Assembly: GCA_963797175.1 (NCBI GenBank)
Contig: CAWCOL010000005.1
Coordinates: 310,001 to 374,000 of the forward strand
From: DATLLN01 sp963797175
GTDB lineage: Bacteria; Actinomycetota; Thermoleophilia; Gaiellales; JAICJC01
Reading direction: 5' to 3'
Length of the DNA stretch: 64,000 nucleotides
Part shown: positions 35,378 through 44,644 of the stretch, one piece after another
Layout of the letters: every line of letters starts with the position of its first letter
How positions within the stretch are numbered: the stretch's first letter is position 1
Program-made: the position numbers and the translations under genes
Notes under the pieces: model-generated
Told to the model about the DNA's origin: nothing
What the model saw: the letters and a program-made list of their open reading frames with translations, nothing else
Database searches by the model: none

Positions 35378-36277
35378 TCAGGCGGTCGCCGGCAGGGGGA
35401 TCTGGCAGCGCTCGAGGGCGTCGCGGACGACGCCGACCTGCTCCGGGGTGGCCTCGACCATCGGCAGCCGCAGGCCGCCCACGTCGTGGCCGAGCAGGTT
35501 CAGCGCGGCCTTGACCGGGATCGGGTTCGTCGTCACCGTCAGCGCCCGGTAGAGCGGCACCAGCGCCTGGTCGATCCGTTCGGCGGCGGCCACGTCGCCG
35601 GCCCGGACCGCGTCGATCATCTCTCGCAGCCGGCGCCCGGCCAGGTGCGAGACGACGCAGATGCCGCCGGCGCCGCCCAGCCGCAGGAACGGCAGCAGCA
35701 GGTTGTCGTCGCCGGCGTAGAGGATGAGGCCGGTCTCCTCGACGATCGCCCGGGCCTGGTCGAGGTCGGGCATCGCCTGCTTGACGGCGACCACGTTGGG
35801 GATCGCCGCCAGCCTGCCGAGCAGGGCCGGCTCGAGGTTCAGCACGACGCGGCTGGGAATGTTGTAGGCGATCACGGGCCGCTCCTCGGCCGCCTCGGCG
35901 ATGGCGTGGAAGTGCGCCTCGATCCCGGCAGCGGGCGGCTTGTTGTAGTACGGCGTGACGACCAGGAAGGCGTCCACCCCGCACGCGAGCGCCGAGCGCG
36001 TCAGTGCGACGGAGTGATGGGTGTCGTAGCTGCCCGTGTTGGCGACGACTGCGGCCGAGCCGCCCACCTCCGACACGACCGCCTCCAGCAGCTCGAGCTT
36101 CTCGCGATCGGTCACCGTCGGGCCCTCGCCGGTGGTGCCGCAGACGACGATGCCGTCCGAGCCGGTGTCCACCAGGTGCCGCGCCAGCCGGCGGGCGCCG
36201 TCGAGGTTGACGGAGCCGTCCGCGCCGAACGGCGTGACCATCGCGGTCAGGAGCTCTCCAAGAGGGGCGTTCACCAT
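35378..36277 (-). CDS. dapA: 4-hydroxy-tetrahydrodipicolinate synthase
   Basis: 299 aa. VTPFGADGSVN, GTTGEGPTV (pyruvate pocket), the triad Tyr in YYNKPP, YNIPSR, and the Schiff-base Lys in NVVAVKQAMPD near 165. Condenses pyruvate with aspartate semialdehyde, the first committed step to lysine and DAP. The usual KE(A/S) after the lysine reads KQA, seen in some homologues. In an operon with rnj. Confidence 0.95.
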   Translation of the reverse strand: MVNAPLGELLTAMVTPFGADGSVNLDGARRLARHLVDTGSDGIVVCGTTGEGPTVTDREKLELLEAVVSEVGGSAAVVANTGSYDTHHSVALTRSALACGVDAFLVVTPYYNKPPAAGIEAHFHAIAEAAEERPVIAYNIPSRVVLNLEPALLGRLAAIPNVVAVKQAMPDLDQARAIVEETGLILYAGDDNLLLPFLRLGGAGGICVVSHLAGRRLREMIDAVRAGDVAAAERIDQALVPLYRALTVTTNPIPVKAALNLLGHDVGGLRLPMVEATPEQVGVVRDALERCQIPLPATA

Positions 36278-36284
36278 CAGGACG

Positions 36285-36290
36285 ATTCTA
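36285..36290 (-). promoter_or_regulatory. dapA: -10 element, leaderless type (dapA-rnj)
   Basis: TAGAAT on the minus strand, 7 nt before ATG 36277. Shares a 41-nt divergent gap with the MOSC gene promoter. Confidence 0.6.
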
Positions 36291-36304
36291 CCCGGGAGCG
36301 CCGC

Positions 36305-36310
36305 TATCCT
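36305..36310 (+). promoter_or_regulatory. -10 element, leaderless type (MOSC gene)
   Basis: TATCCT, 8 nt before ATG 36319, with no Shine-Dalgarno sequence. The two -10 elements of the divergent pair are only 14 nt apart, so the -35 region of each lies inside the other gene. Confidence 0.6.
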
Positions 36311-36318
36311 CGTACGCC

Positions 36319-36771
36319 ATGTCGGGCGTGGTCGAGCAGATCCATCTCGCGGAGACGGAGTCGGCGCCCTGCCTGCCGGTGTCCGAGGTCGTCGCGCTGA
36401 CCGGCCGTGGCCTCGAGGGCGACCGCTACCTGGCCCCTCCCGACAGCTGGGCGAAGAGCGGCTGCGGGCTGACGCTGATCGAGGCGGAGGCGGTCGAGGC
36501 GGCGCGGGCCGAGCATGGCATCGACCTCTCCGGCGGTCGCTCGCGGCGGCAGATCACGACGCGGGGCATCTCCCTCAACGACCTGGTCGGGCGCGAGTTC
36601 GTTGTGGGCGGCGTCCGCTGCCGGGGCGTCGAGCTGTGCGAGCCCTGCCGGCACCTCGAGTCGCTCACCGAGCCGGGTGTGATCAAGGCGTTCGTGCACC
36701 GCGGCGGGCTGCGGGCGAACGTCCTGGACGGCGGCACGATCGCCGTCGGGGATCCCGTCAGTTCGGACTGA
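36319..36771 (+). CDS. MOSC domain protein
   Basis: 150 aa, a single MOSC domain: GRGLEGDRYLAPP near 30, LIEAEAVEA, RRQITTRGISLNDLVGREF, and the cysteine region CRGVELCEPCRHLE near 108-121. MOSC proteins bind sulfur-carrying or molybdenum cofactors. CEPCRHLE is the type found in YiiM and YuaD-like stand-alone MOSC proteins. Overlaps the convergent dapB by 14 nt. Confidence 0.88.
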   Translation: MSGVVEQIHLAETESAPCLPVSEVVALTGRGLEGDRYLAPPDSWAKSGCGLTLIEAEAVEAARAEHGIDLSGGRSRRQITTRGISLNDLVGREFVVGGVRCRGVELCEPCRHLESLTEPGVIKAFVHRGGLRANVLDGGTIAVGDPVSSD

Positions 36772-37444
36772 CGTCGCCGTCCAGCAGGCGCTCGAGGCCG
36801 ACGGTGAGGCCGGGCGGCAGCGAGCGCACGCGTTTCACCGCCAGCAGCACGCCGGGGACGAACGCGGCGCGCGAGGTGGTGTCATGGCGGATCGTCAGGG
36901 TCTGGCCGACGCCGCCCAGCGTCACCTCCTGGTGCGCCACCAGGCCGGGCAGGCGGATGCTGTGGATGCGGACGCCGCCGCCCATCGCCTCGGCGGTCGC
37001 CAGGGCCGTGCCGGACGGCGCGTCGCGCTTGGTGTCGGCGTGCATCTCGACGATCTCGGCCCGGGGCAGGTGGCGGGCGGCCTCGCGCGCGAAGCGCATC
37101 ATCAGCACGGCGCCGATCGCGAAGTTGGGCGCGAAGAAGACGGGTGTCCCCCGCTCCCTGGCGTCGGCGTCCACCCGGTCGCGCTGCTCGGCGGTCAGGC
37201 CCGTGGTGCCCAGCACGAGGGGTACGCCCGCCTCGATCGCGACGCGGCAGGCCTCGGCCGCGAACGCGGGCGCCGTGAAGTCCACCACGACGTCGCCTGC
37301 CCGGGAGGCGAGCGCATCGGCCAGCGAGACGCCGAGCGACGGCGCGACGCGCGCGCCCAGCTCGAGGTCGGGATCGGCGTCGATGGCGGGGGCCAGGGCC
37401 GCGCCCACCTGCCCCGTCGCGCCGGAGAGGATCACCCGGATCAC
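36758..37444 (-). CDS. dapB: 4-hydroxy-tetrahydrodipicolinate reductase
   Basis: 228 aa, on the short side for DapB. NAD(P) loop SGATGQVGAALAPAI, VDFTAPAF, GTTGLTAEQRD, PNFAIGAVLMMRFA, and the catalytic motif EMHADTKRDAPSGTA near 135. Reduces the product of DapA. The start is GTG 37444 (a second GTG is in frame 9 nt on). A TAAGCT -10 element stands 7 nt upstream. Confidence 0.94.
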   Translation of the reverse strand: MIRVILSGATGQVGAALAPAIDADPDLELGARVAPSLGVSLADALASRAGDVVVDFTAPAFAAEACRVAIEAGVPLVLGTTGLTAEQRDRVDADARERGTPVFFAPNFAIGAVLMMRFAREAARHLPRAEIVEMHADTKRDAPSGTALATAEAMGGGVRIHSIRLPGLVAHQEVTLGGVGQTLTIRHDTTSRAAFVPGVLLAVKRVRSLPPGLTVGLERLLDGDVSPN

Positions 37445-37451
37445 CCGCGTG

Positions 37452-37457
37452 AGCTTA
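37452..37457 (-). promoter_or_regulatory. dapB: -10 element, leaderless type (dapB)
   Basis: TAAGCT on the minus strand, 7 nt before GTG 37444. Confidence 0.45.
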
Positions 37458-37519
37458 CCGGCGGCGGCGGGCTATCGTGCAGCCGCGAACGCATCGACGC
37501 CTCTCAAGGAGCCCGGGAC

Positions 37520-37762
37520 ATGGATGACGCACAGCTGCACCAGCGGATCGAGGATCTCGTCGCCGAGGAGCACAGGCTCTGGCAGGACGAGTCGGACGGC
37601 GGTGCCGTGGTCTCCGACCGCCAGCGCCTGGAGGAGGTGCGGGTCACGCTCGACCGGTGCTGGGATCTGCTCCGCCAGCGGCGTGCGCTGGAGGAGTCCG
37701 GCCTCGACCCCGACAGCGCCGCGCCACGCGACGCGAGCACGGTCGAGCACTACCAGCAGTAG
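37520..37762 (+). CDS. DUF2630 family protein
   Basis: 80 aa: IEDLVAEEHRLWQ, RLEEVRVTLDRCWDLLRQRR and DASTVEHYQQ, the hallmark of DUF2630, a small actinobacterial family of unknown function predicted to be a helical bundle. AAGGAG lies 8 nt before ATG, so this gene has a conventional leader; TATCGT near 37473 is a possible -10 element. Confidence 0.9.
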   Translation: MDDAQLHQRIEDLVAEEHRLWQDESDGGAVVSDRQRLEEVRVTLDRCWDLLRQRRALEESGLDPDSAAPRDASTVEHYQQ

Positions 37763-37776
37763 ATCCGCGGACCGCG

Positions 37777-39085
37777 CTAGCGCTGAGCGGCGGCGGGCAG
37801 CTCGAGCGCCGGGTTCAGCACCCGGACGGCCTCCGCGAAGCGGTCGTCGTCCGGCCCGATGCCGGTCACGCTGAGGCGCTCCGGCGCGAACAGCTGGCGG
37901 GCCAGCGCGGCGATCAGCTCCGGCTCGACGGCGTCGATCTCGGCGCAGATGCGGTCGAGCGACAGCACCTCGGTGTCGGTCAGCACCGACTTGCCCAGCC
38001 GGCTGGCGCGGTTGCTGGTGGACTCCATCGAGAGCATGACACGGCCCTTCAGGTTCTCCTTGGCCCGGTGCAGCTCGTCCGGCAGCAGGTCGCCCTCGCC
38101 GATCAGCGCCAGCTGCTCGCCGACGATGCGCATGCACTCGGACAGGTTGTCCTCGCGCGTCCCCACGTAGACGCCGGTCATCCCGGTGTCCGCGTACTGC
38201 GAGGCGAAGGTGTAGACCGAGTACGCCATCCCCCGCTTCTCGCGGATCTCCTGGAACAGCCGCGACGAGGCCGAGCCGCCCAGCATCGAGTCCAGCAGCG
38301 AGGCGGCGAACCGCCTCCGGTCGCTGCGCGGGATCCCCACGCCGCCCAGGCACACGTGGTACTGCTCCGATGCCTTGCGGGAGAACATCGTCCGCGGCGC
38401 CGACTCGCCGATCCACGGCGGCCGCACCCCCGCCACCGGGTCGGTCACGGTCGCATGGCGGGCGAAGTGCTGCTCGATCGTGTGCGCCAGCGGCTCGTGC
38501 TCGACGTTGCCGGCCGCGGCGACGACGATGTTCGGGCCGACGTAGCGGTTGCGTGTGGTACTCGGCGACCGACGCCGGCGTCATCGCCTCGATGGCGGCG
38601 GCGGTGCCGATCACCGGCCGGCCCAGCGGGTGGCCGGAGAACACGGCCTCGGCGATCAGGTCGTGCGCGAGGTCGTGGTACGCGTCCTCGTACATCGCGA
38701 TCTCCTCGAGCACCACCTCGCGCTCGGCGGCCAGCTCGTCGCCGTCGAACGAGGGCGACAGCAGCATGTCCGCCATCACGTCCAGCGCCGTCTCCAGGTG
38801 CGCGTCGAGCACACGGGCGTAGAGCACCGTGTACTCCTTCGCCGTGGCGGCGTTCAGCTCACCGCCGAGCCCGTCGAAGACCTGGGCGATCTCGACGCCC
38901 GAGTACCGCGACGAGCCCTTGAACAGCAGGTGCTCGATGAAGTGCGAGATGCCCGTCTGATCGATCGTCTCGTCCCGCGAGCCCGCTCCGATCCACATGC
39001 CGATGGCAACTGAACGGACGGAGCGGACTCGCTCGGTGACGATCCTGACGCCGCTGTCGAGCGTCGTGACGGTGTAGCGCTGCAA
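37777..39085 (-). pseudogene. M16 zinc peptidase, frame disrupted
   Basis: The N-terminal half starts MQRYTVTTLDSGVRIVTE (TTG start) and has the inverted zinc motif HFIEH in GISHFIEHLLFKG near residue 48 with the distal Glu in EVVLEEIAMYEDA. The frame is intact to VAEYHTQ. The C-terminal half resumes in another frame with RYVGPNIVVAAAGNVEH and runs to the stop at 37777 (LLDSMLGGSASSRLFQEIRE, YVGTREDNL). Together they make about 435 aa, the normal length for the PqqL/YmxG processing-peptidase group. The shift lies at about 38545-38556 (one extra base or two missing). It follows pnp, as ymxG-like genes often do. Confidence 0.8.
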
Positions 39086-39097
39086 CCCGGCCGCGAG

Positions 39098-41585
39098 CTA
39101 CCGATCGCGCCTCGGGCCGCGACCGCGGTCGCGATCCCTGGCCGCCGCGTCCGCCGCCGCGATCCTCGCGCGGCCGCTCGACGTTCTTCTCGTCGGGCAG
39201 GCGGGCGGCCAGCTCCTCGGGCAGCACCTCGTTCTCGTCCTCCAGCTTGGAGACGAGGGTGAGCCCGATCCGGCCCCGGTCCTTGTCCACCTCGGTGACG
39301 ACCACGCGGACGCGGTCCCCGCGGTCGAGCACGAGGTCGGCCGCGGCCAGGCGCTTCCCCTTGGGGAAGATCCGGCTGACGTGCAGCAGGCCGTCGACGC
39401 CCTTCTTGAGGTTGACGAAGGCGCCGAAGTCGGCCAGCTTGACCACCTCGCCGACGAACTCCTCGCCCACCTCGATCTCCTTCGCCATCGAGTCGATCGA
39501 GTCGCGCGCGGCCTCGGCAAGCTCGCCGTTGGTGCCGTAGATGCGGATCGTGCCGTCTTCCTCGATGTCGATCTGGACGTCGTAGTCCGCCTCGAGGCCG
39601 CGGATGGTCTCGCCGCCCTTGCCGATCACCATGCCGATGAAGTCGGGGTGGATCTTGGTCGAGACGATCCGCGGTGCGTGCGCCGCCAGCTGCTCCCGCG
39701 GCGTCGAGATCGTGCTGCGCATCGTGGCCAGGATGTTCAGCCGGGCGTCCCGGGCCTGGGCCAGCGCGGTGCGCAGGATCTCGGTGGTGACGCCGGTGAT
39801 CTTGATGTCCATCTGCAGCGCCGTGACACCGGTCTCGGTGCCGGCCACCTTGAAGTCCATGTCACCGAGGTGATCCTCGGCGCCCTGGATGTCGGTGAGG
39901 ATGACGTAGTCGTCGCCCTCCTTGATCAGCCCCATCGCGATGCCCGCGACCGGCGCCGAGATCGGCACCCCCGCGTCCATCAGCGAGAGGGTCGATCCGC
40001 AGACCGACGCCATCGAGGAGGAGCCGTTCGACTCCATGATCTCCGACACCAGACGCAGCGTGTAGGGGAACTCCTCCGAGCTGGGGATGACCGGGACGAG
40101 CGCCCGCTCGGCCAGCGCGCCGTGGCCGATGTCGCGGCGCTTGGGGCCGCGCATGAACCCGGTCTCGCCCACCGAGAACGGCGGGAAGTTGTAGTGGTGG
40201 ATGTAGCGCTTCGTCTCGTCCAGCGAGAGGTCGTCGATGCGCTGCTCCTCCTTGCCCGTGCCCAGCGTGCAGAGCGTCAGCGCCTGCGTCTGGCCGCGGG
40301 TGAAGAGGGCCGAGCCGTGCGTGCGCGGCATCACCGTGACGTCGGCCGACACGTGCCGGATCTCGGTCTCGCTGCGGCCGTCGGGGCGGCGCTTGTCCAC
40401 CGCGATCTTGGCCCGCACCGTCTCCTTGTAGAGCTTGTCCACACAGGCGCTGACCGCGGCCCGCGCGGCCGGGTCGAGCTGCGTGGCGCCGTGCTCGTCG
40501 GGCTCCGTGCGGGACGGGAACGGCAGGTTCGCCGTGCGGCTGATCTGATCGACCAGCGCGTGGCGCTTGGCGGACTTCAGCTCCTTGGAGTCCTGCTCCG
40601 CATCCGTCAGGGCGCGGATCTCGTCGCCGAACTGCTCCTTGACCGAGCCGTAGACAGCCTGGTCGCGGGCCTCGCCGACCAGCTGGGCGAACGCGAACTG
40701 CACCCGCTGGCGGTGGAGGACGTCGGCCTCGGACGAGCTCCCGGTGATCTCGGGCAGCTCGGTCTTGGCGATCGCGTCCGCGGCCGCCGGGAGGGCGGAC
40801 AGGCCGCCCGCGGCGATCGCGCTCTGCAGCGCGGCCGCGTGCCTGCCGCGGAGCGACTCCGTCACGGCGCCGTCAACCCACTTGGGGCTGCCGCACTGTG
40901 CCGCGAGGTCGATCTGCAGCTGGCAGAGCCGCTTGATCTCGGTGTGCGCGAGCTCGAGCGCCTCGATCAGGACGTCCTCCGACACCTGGTCGGCCCCGGC
41001 CTCGACCATCGTGATCGCCTCCGGCGTGCCGCAGACGATCAGGTCGAGGTCAGACTCCTTGGCCTCGGGCATGTTCGGGTTGACCACCAGCGAGCCGTCG
41101 AGGCGGCCGATGCGCACGGCGCCGACGGGGCCCATGAAGGGCATCGGCGAGAGCATCAGCGCGGCGGACGCGCCGTTGATGGCGAGGATGTCGTGCGAGT
41201 TGACCTGGTCGGCCGAGAGCGTGGTGACGATGATCTGCACCTCGTTCTTGTAGCCCTTGGGCCACAACGGCCGGATCGGCCGATCGACCATCCGCGCGTT
41301 GAGGATGGCCTTCTCGCCGGCCCGCCCCTCGCGCTTGAAGAAGCCGCCCGGGATCTTGCCGGCGGCGTACATCTTCTCCTCGACGTCGACGGTGAGCGGG
41401 AAGAAGTCCGCGCCCTCGCGTCCCTCGGTCCGGCCGACGGCTGTGGCCAGCACCACGGTCGCGCCCTGCTGCACCAGCACTGCCCCGTGCGCCTGCTTGG
41501 CGACGACGCCTGTTTCGAAAGTGATCTCCTCGGCGCCCACGGCGACCGACATCCGAGTTGCCTCGGGCTCCACTGCGATACTCAT
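39098..41585 (-). CDS. pnp: Polynucleotide phosphorylase (3' end frame-shifted)
   Basis: Two RNase PH domains (1-240 and 330-560; GPKRRDIGHGALAERAL, SSSMASVCG, MGLIKEGDDYVILTDI), then KH (DFIGMVIGKGGETIRGL) and S1 (GEVVKLADFGAFVNLKKGVDGLLHVS). Degrades RNA 3'-5' with phosphate. In the frame as sequenced the protein has no stop until 38859, running 227 nt into the M16 gene. One base fewer near 39146 would give a tail RDRDRGRGPRRDR and a stop at 39098, typical of PNPase. I give the coordinates for that ending. Confidence 0.85.
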
Positions 41586-41609
41586 TCCTCTGTCGCTTCC
41601 TCTCTGCGT

Positions 41610-41633
41610 GACCGGCCACGTTGCGTGCCGGTC
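41610..41633 (-). promoter_or_regulatory. rpsO-pnp intergenic hairpin
   Basis: GACCGG and CCGGTC arms plus an inner CACG/CGTG stem with a TTG loop form about 10 bp with one bulged C, between the rpsO stop and the pnp start. In E. coli a stem at this place is the RNase III site through which PNPase represses itself; an equivalent role here is inference. Confidence 0.45.
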
Positions 41634-41654
41634 GTCCTCCGGGCTCGACGGCGC

Positions 41655-41924
41655 CTACCGGCGCAGGCCGAGCTCCTTGATGAGGGCTCGGTAGCCCTCC
41701 AGGTCGTGCTTCTGCATGTAGCCGAGAAGCCGTCGGCGCCTGCCGACCATCTTCAGCAGCCCACGCCGCGAGTGATGGTCGTGCTTGTGCACCTTCATGT
41801 GCTCCGTGAGCTCGGTGATCCTCTGGGTGAGGAGGGCGACCTGGACCCTGGTCGAGCCCGTATCCTTCCCATCGCTCCCGAAGCGACCGATCAGCTCGGT
41901 CTTCTGATCCTTGGTGAGCGGCAC
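41655..41924 (-). CDS. rpsO: 30S ribosomal protein S15
   Basis: 89 aa, the exact usual length. LTKDQKTELIGRFG, DTGSTRVQVALLTQRITELT, HKHDHHSRRGLLKMVGRRRR and YRALIKELGLRR. GTG start (VPLTKDQ) with AAGGAGGT upstream; the frame runs on upstream without homology. Binds the 16S rRNA central domain. In a transcript with pnp. Confidence 0.96.
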   Translation of the reverse strand: MPLTKDQKTELIGRFGSDGKDTGSTRVQVALLTQRITELTEHMKVHKHDHHSRRGLLKMVGRRRRLLGYMQKHDLEGYRALIKELGLRR

Positions 41925-42108
41925 TCCGCCACCTCCTTGCCGTTTGCCATCCGGGACGCCAGTGTCCCAGGGCGGCGCCGGCAAGCGCTCGCCGCTCCGC
42001 GACACGGCCGCCCGGCAGGGTAGCACAGGGCCCTTTCGGCCCCACCGGGCTCGGAGGCGTCGTCCACCGGTTAGCATCCCGCACTGGTCCAACGATGAGG
42101 AGCGAGCT

Positions 42109-43056
42109 GTGAGCACCGCGGTGGTGACGGGAGGAGCCGGGTTCCTGGGCTCGCATCTGTGCGAGTACCTGCTGCGGCGGGACTGGCGCGTGATCTGCGT
42201 GGACAACCTCGACACGGGCACCCTGGAGAACATCCAGCACCTGCGCGACCCGTCCTTCGAGTTCCGCTACCACAACTGCGTCGACCACATCGACGTGCCG
42301 GACGAGGTCGAGGCCGTGTTCCACCTTGCCAGCCCGGCCAGCCCGGTGGATTACCTGCGGCTGCCGCTGCACACGCTCAAGGTCGGCTCCTATGGCACGC
42401 ACAACGCGCTCGGCCTGGCCAAGTTCAAGCGCGCGCGGTTCCTGCTCGCCTCCACCTCCGAGGTGTACGGCGACCCCAAGGTGCATCCGCAGCCCGAGGA
42501 GTACTGGGGCAACGTCAACCCGGTCGGGCCGCGCGGCGTCTACGACGAGGCGAAGCGCTACTCCGAGGCGATGACGATGGCGTACCACCGCCAGCAGGGC
42601 GTGGACACGCACATCGTCCGGATCTTCAACACCTACGGCCCGCGGATGCGCCAGCACGACGGCCGGGCGATCCCGACGTTCCTGCGCCAGGCGCTCGAGG
42701 GCAAGCCGATGACGGTGTTCGGCGACGGATCGCAGACCCGCTCGTTCTGCTACGTGGACGACCTGGTCGAGGGCATCTTCCGGCTGACGATGAGCGACGA
42801 GCACATGCCGACGAACATCGGCAACCCGGACGAGATGACGCTGCTGGAGCTGGCCGAGACGATCAAGCGGATGACCGGCTCCGGCTCCGAGATCGTGTTC
42901 GAGGGGCTGCCGGTGGACGACCCGCTGGTGCGACGGCCCGACATCGGCAAGGCGCGGGAGATCCTCGGCTGGGAGCCGCAGGTCGGGCTCGACGAGGGGC
43001 TGCGCCGCACGCTCGAGAGCCTCGGCCACGCGGCCGGGGCAGGAGTCGCGGGCTGA
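42109..43056 (+). CDS. UDP-glucuronate decarboxylase-type SDR
   Basis: 315 aa from GTG with GAGGAG 6 nt upstream. Extended SDR: NAD loop TGGAGFLGSHLCEYL, LASPASPVDYLRLPL, catalytic YDEAKR near 143, RIFNTYGPRMRQHDGRAIPT, and VFGDGSQTRSFCYVDDLVEG. The LASPASPxxY and NTYGPRM motifs are those of UDP-xylose synthase. The product feeds surface polysaccharide synthesis. A dTDP-glucose dehydratase relative is less likely. Coupled to the next gene by a CTGA overlap. Confidence 0.88.
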   Translation: MSTAVVTGGAGFLGSHLCEYLLRRDWRVICVDNLDTGTLENIQHLRDPSFEFRYHNCVDHIDVPDEVEAVFHLASPASPVDYLRLPLHTLKVGSYGTHNALGLAKFKRARFLLASTSEVYGDPKVHPQPEEYWGNVNPVGPRGVYDEAKRYSEAMTMAYHRQQGVDTHIVRIFNTYGPRMRQHDGRAIPTFLRQALEGKPMTVFGDGSQTRSFCYVDDLVEGIFRLTMSDEHMPTNIGNPDEMTLLELAETIKRMTGSGSEIVFEGLPVDDPLVRRPDIGKAREILGWEPQVGLDEGLRRTLESLGHAAGAGVAG

Positions 43057-43715
43057 CCGTCCGCCGGATCGTCCCGCTGGGCGGCCTGGGCCTGGAAGGC
43101 CCCGACCTGCTGACGCAGGTGCTGGCGCTCTCGGGCGCCGCACGCCCCCGCATCTGCTACCTGCCGACCGCGTCCGGCGACCCGGTGGGGGCGATCGCCC
43201 ACTTCGAGGAGCTGGCCGCGTCCCTGCCGGTCGACGGAACGACCTGCTCGCTCTTCCGCCGCGACGAGCGCGATCTGCGCGACCTGCTGCTGGCCCAGGA
43301 CGTGATCTACGTCGGCGGAGGCAACACCGCGAACATGCTGGCGATCTGGCGCGTGCACGGGGTCGATCGGATCCTACGCGAGGCGTGGGAGCGCGGCGTT
43401 GTCCTGACCGGCTCGTCGGCCGGCGCGATCTGCTGGTTCGAGGACGGCGTCACCGACTCGTACGGCCCGACGCTGGTCCGCCTCGGCGACGGCCTCGGCT
43501 TCCTGGCGGGCAGCTTCTGCCCGCATCTCGACTCCGAGGAGCAGCGGCGCCCGGTCGCCTCGGCGCTGGTGGCGAGCGGTGCGATGGCGCCCGGCCTGGC
43601 GGCCGACGACGGCGCCGGGATCGTGTTCGAGGGCACGGAACCCGTGCGCGTCATCCGCAGCCTCCGCCACGCCGGTGTCTACCGGGTGACGGCAGAGGGC
43701 ATCTCCGCCTTCTAG
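43053..43715 (+). CDS. Peptidase E-like (S51) protein, CTG start
   Basis: 220 aa. RRIVPLGGLGLEGPDLLTQV, ICYLPTASGDPVGAI, IYVGGGNTANMLAIWR, nucleophile Ser in LTGSSAGAICWF near 122, and SFCPHLDSE, matching peptidase S51 relatives of the glutamine-amidotransferase fold. The homology begins right after the upstream stop, and the only possible start there is CTG 43053, which overlaps that TGA and has AGGAG 7 nt upstream. The next canonical start would delete the first strand. May cleave Asp-X dipeptides or cyanophycin-type substrates. Confidence 0.82.
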   Translation: MTVRRIVPLGGLGLEGPDLLTQVLALSGAARPRICYLPTASGDPVGAIAHFEELAASLPVDGTTCSLFRRDERDLRDLLLAQDVIYVGGGNTANMLAIWRVHGVDRILREAWERGVVLTGSSAGAICWFEDGVTDSYGPTLVRLGDGLGFLAGSFCPHLDSEEQRRPVASALVASGAMAPGLAADDGAGIVFEGTEPVRVIRSLRHAGVYRVTAEGISAF

Positions 43716-44644
43716 CGCTCGGCGACGACTGACCGCACGGCGTCCACGTCGCGCCCGATCTGCGCGATCAGGTCGTCAACCGAGCCGAACCGCTCCTCCC
43801 CGCGCAGGCGCTCGACCAGGTCGAGCCGGATCGCCGAGCCGTACAGGTCGCCCTCGAAGTCGAGTAGGTAGGCCTCGATCCGCACCCGCTCGCGCTCGTC
43901 CGAGAACGTCGGGTTGTAGCCGACGCTGATCGCCGCCGGCCGCGTGCCGCCGCCCGGGAGCCACGCCCGGCCGGCGTAGACGCCCAGCGAGGGGAGCGCG
44001 CTGCGCGGCGCCGGCTCGACGTTGGCCGTCGGGAACCCCAGGCCGCGGCCGCGGCCGTCGCCGTGCACCACGGCGCCCTCGATCCACGGGTCGCGGCCGA
44101 GCAGCGCAGCGGCGCCGCCGATCTCGCCCGCCGTCAGCAGGTCACGGATGCGCGAGGACGAGACCGGCGCACCGCCGATCTCGAGCAGCGGAGCGGGCTC
44201 GACGGCGAAGCCGAGGACCTCGCCCGACGCGCGCAGCGTCTCGGCCGTCCCCTGCGCCCGGTGGCCGTAGCGGAAGTTCTGGCCGACGACGACGTGCCGG
44301 GCGCCCAGCCCCTCGGCCAGCACCTGTGCCGCGAAGGCCGCCGCACTCAGCTCGGACAGCGCGAGGTCGAACCGCAGCACGATCAGCTCGTCCAGCCCCA
44401 GCTCGTCCAGCAGGGCCGTCTTGCGCTCGAGCGTGGAGAGCTGGTGTGGCGCCAGCTCGGGCCGCAGCACGCTGATCGGATGCGGATGGAAGGTGACCAC
44501 CGCCGCCCGCAGGCCCTGCTCGCGCGCCACCTCGATCGTCCGTGCGACGACCCGCCGGTGGCCCAGGTGGACGCCGTCGAAGCTGCCGATGGCGAGCGCA
44601 CGGCCGGCGGAGTCGGCGCCCTCGACGCCGCTGTGGACGATCAC
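43712..44644 (-). CDS. ribF: Riboflavin kinase/FAD synthetase
   Basis: 310 aa. N-terminal FAD synthetase (IGSFDGVHLGHRRVV, VVTFHPHPISVL, VVVGQNFRYGHRAQG, SSSRIRDLL) and C-terminal flavokinase (VVHGDGRGRGLGFPTANVE, SVGYNPTF, AYLLDFEGDLYG). Makes FMN and FAD. GTG overlaps the truB stop; last gene of the nusA-infB superoperon. Confidence 0.96.
   Translation of the reverse strand: MIVHSGVEGADSAGRALAIGSFDGVHLGHRRVVARTIEVAREQGLRAAVVTFHPHPISVLRPELAPHQLSTLERKTALLDELGLDELIVLRFDLALSELSAAAFAAQVLAEGLGARHVVVGQNFRYGHRAQGTAETLRASGEVLGFAVEPAPLLEIGGAPVSSSRIRDLLTAGEIGGAAALLGRDPWIEGAVVHGDGRGRGLGFPTANVEPAPRSALPSLGVYAGRAWLPGGGTRPAAISVGYNPTFSDERERVRIEAYLLDFEGDLYGSAIRLDLVERLRGEERFGSVDDLIAQIGRDVDAVRSVVAER

Noticed and set aside
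36884..37762. 292-codon plus-strand frame covering dapB
   Set aside because: Only its last 80 codons (DUF2630, with its own Shine-Dalgarno sequence) are protein-like; the rest is antisense to dapB.
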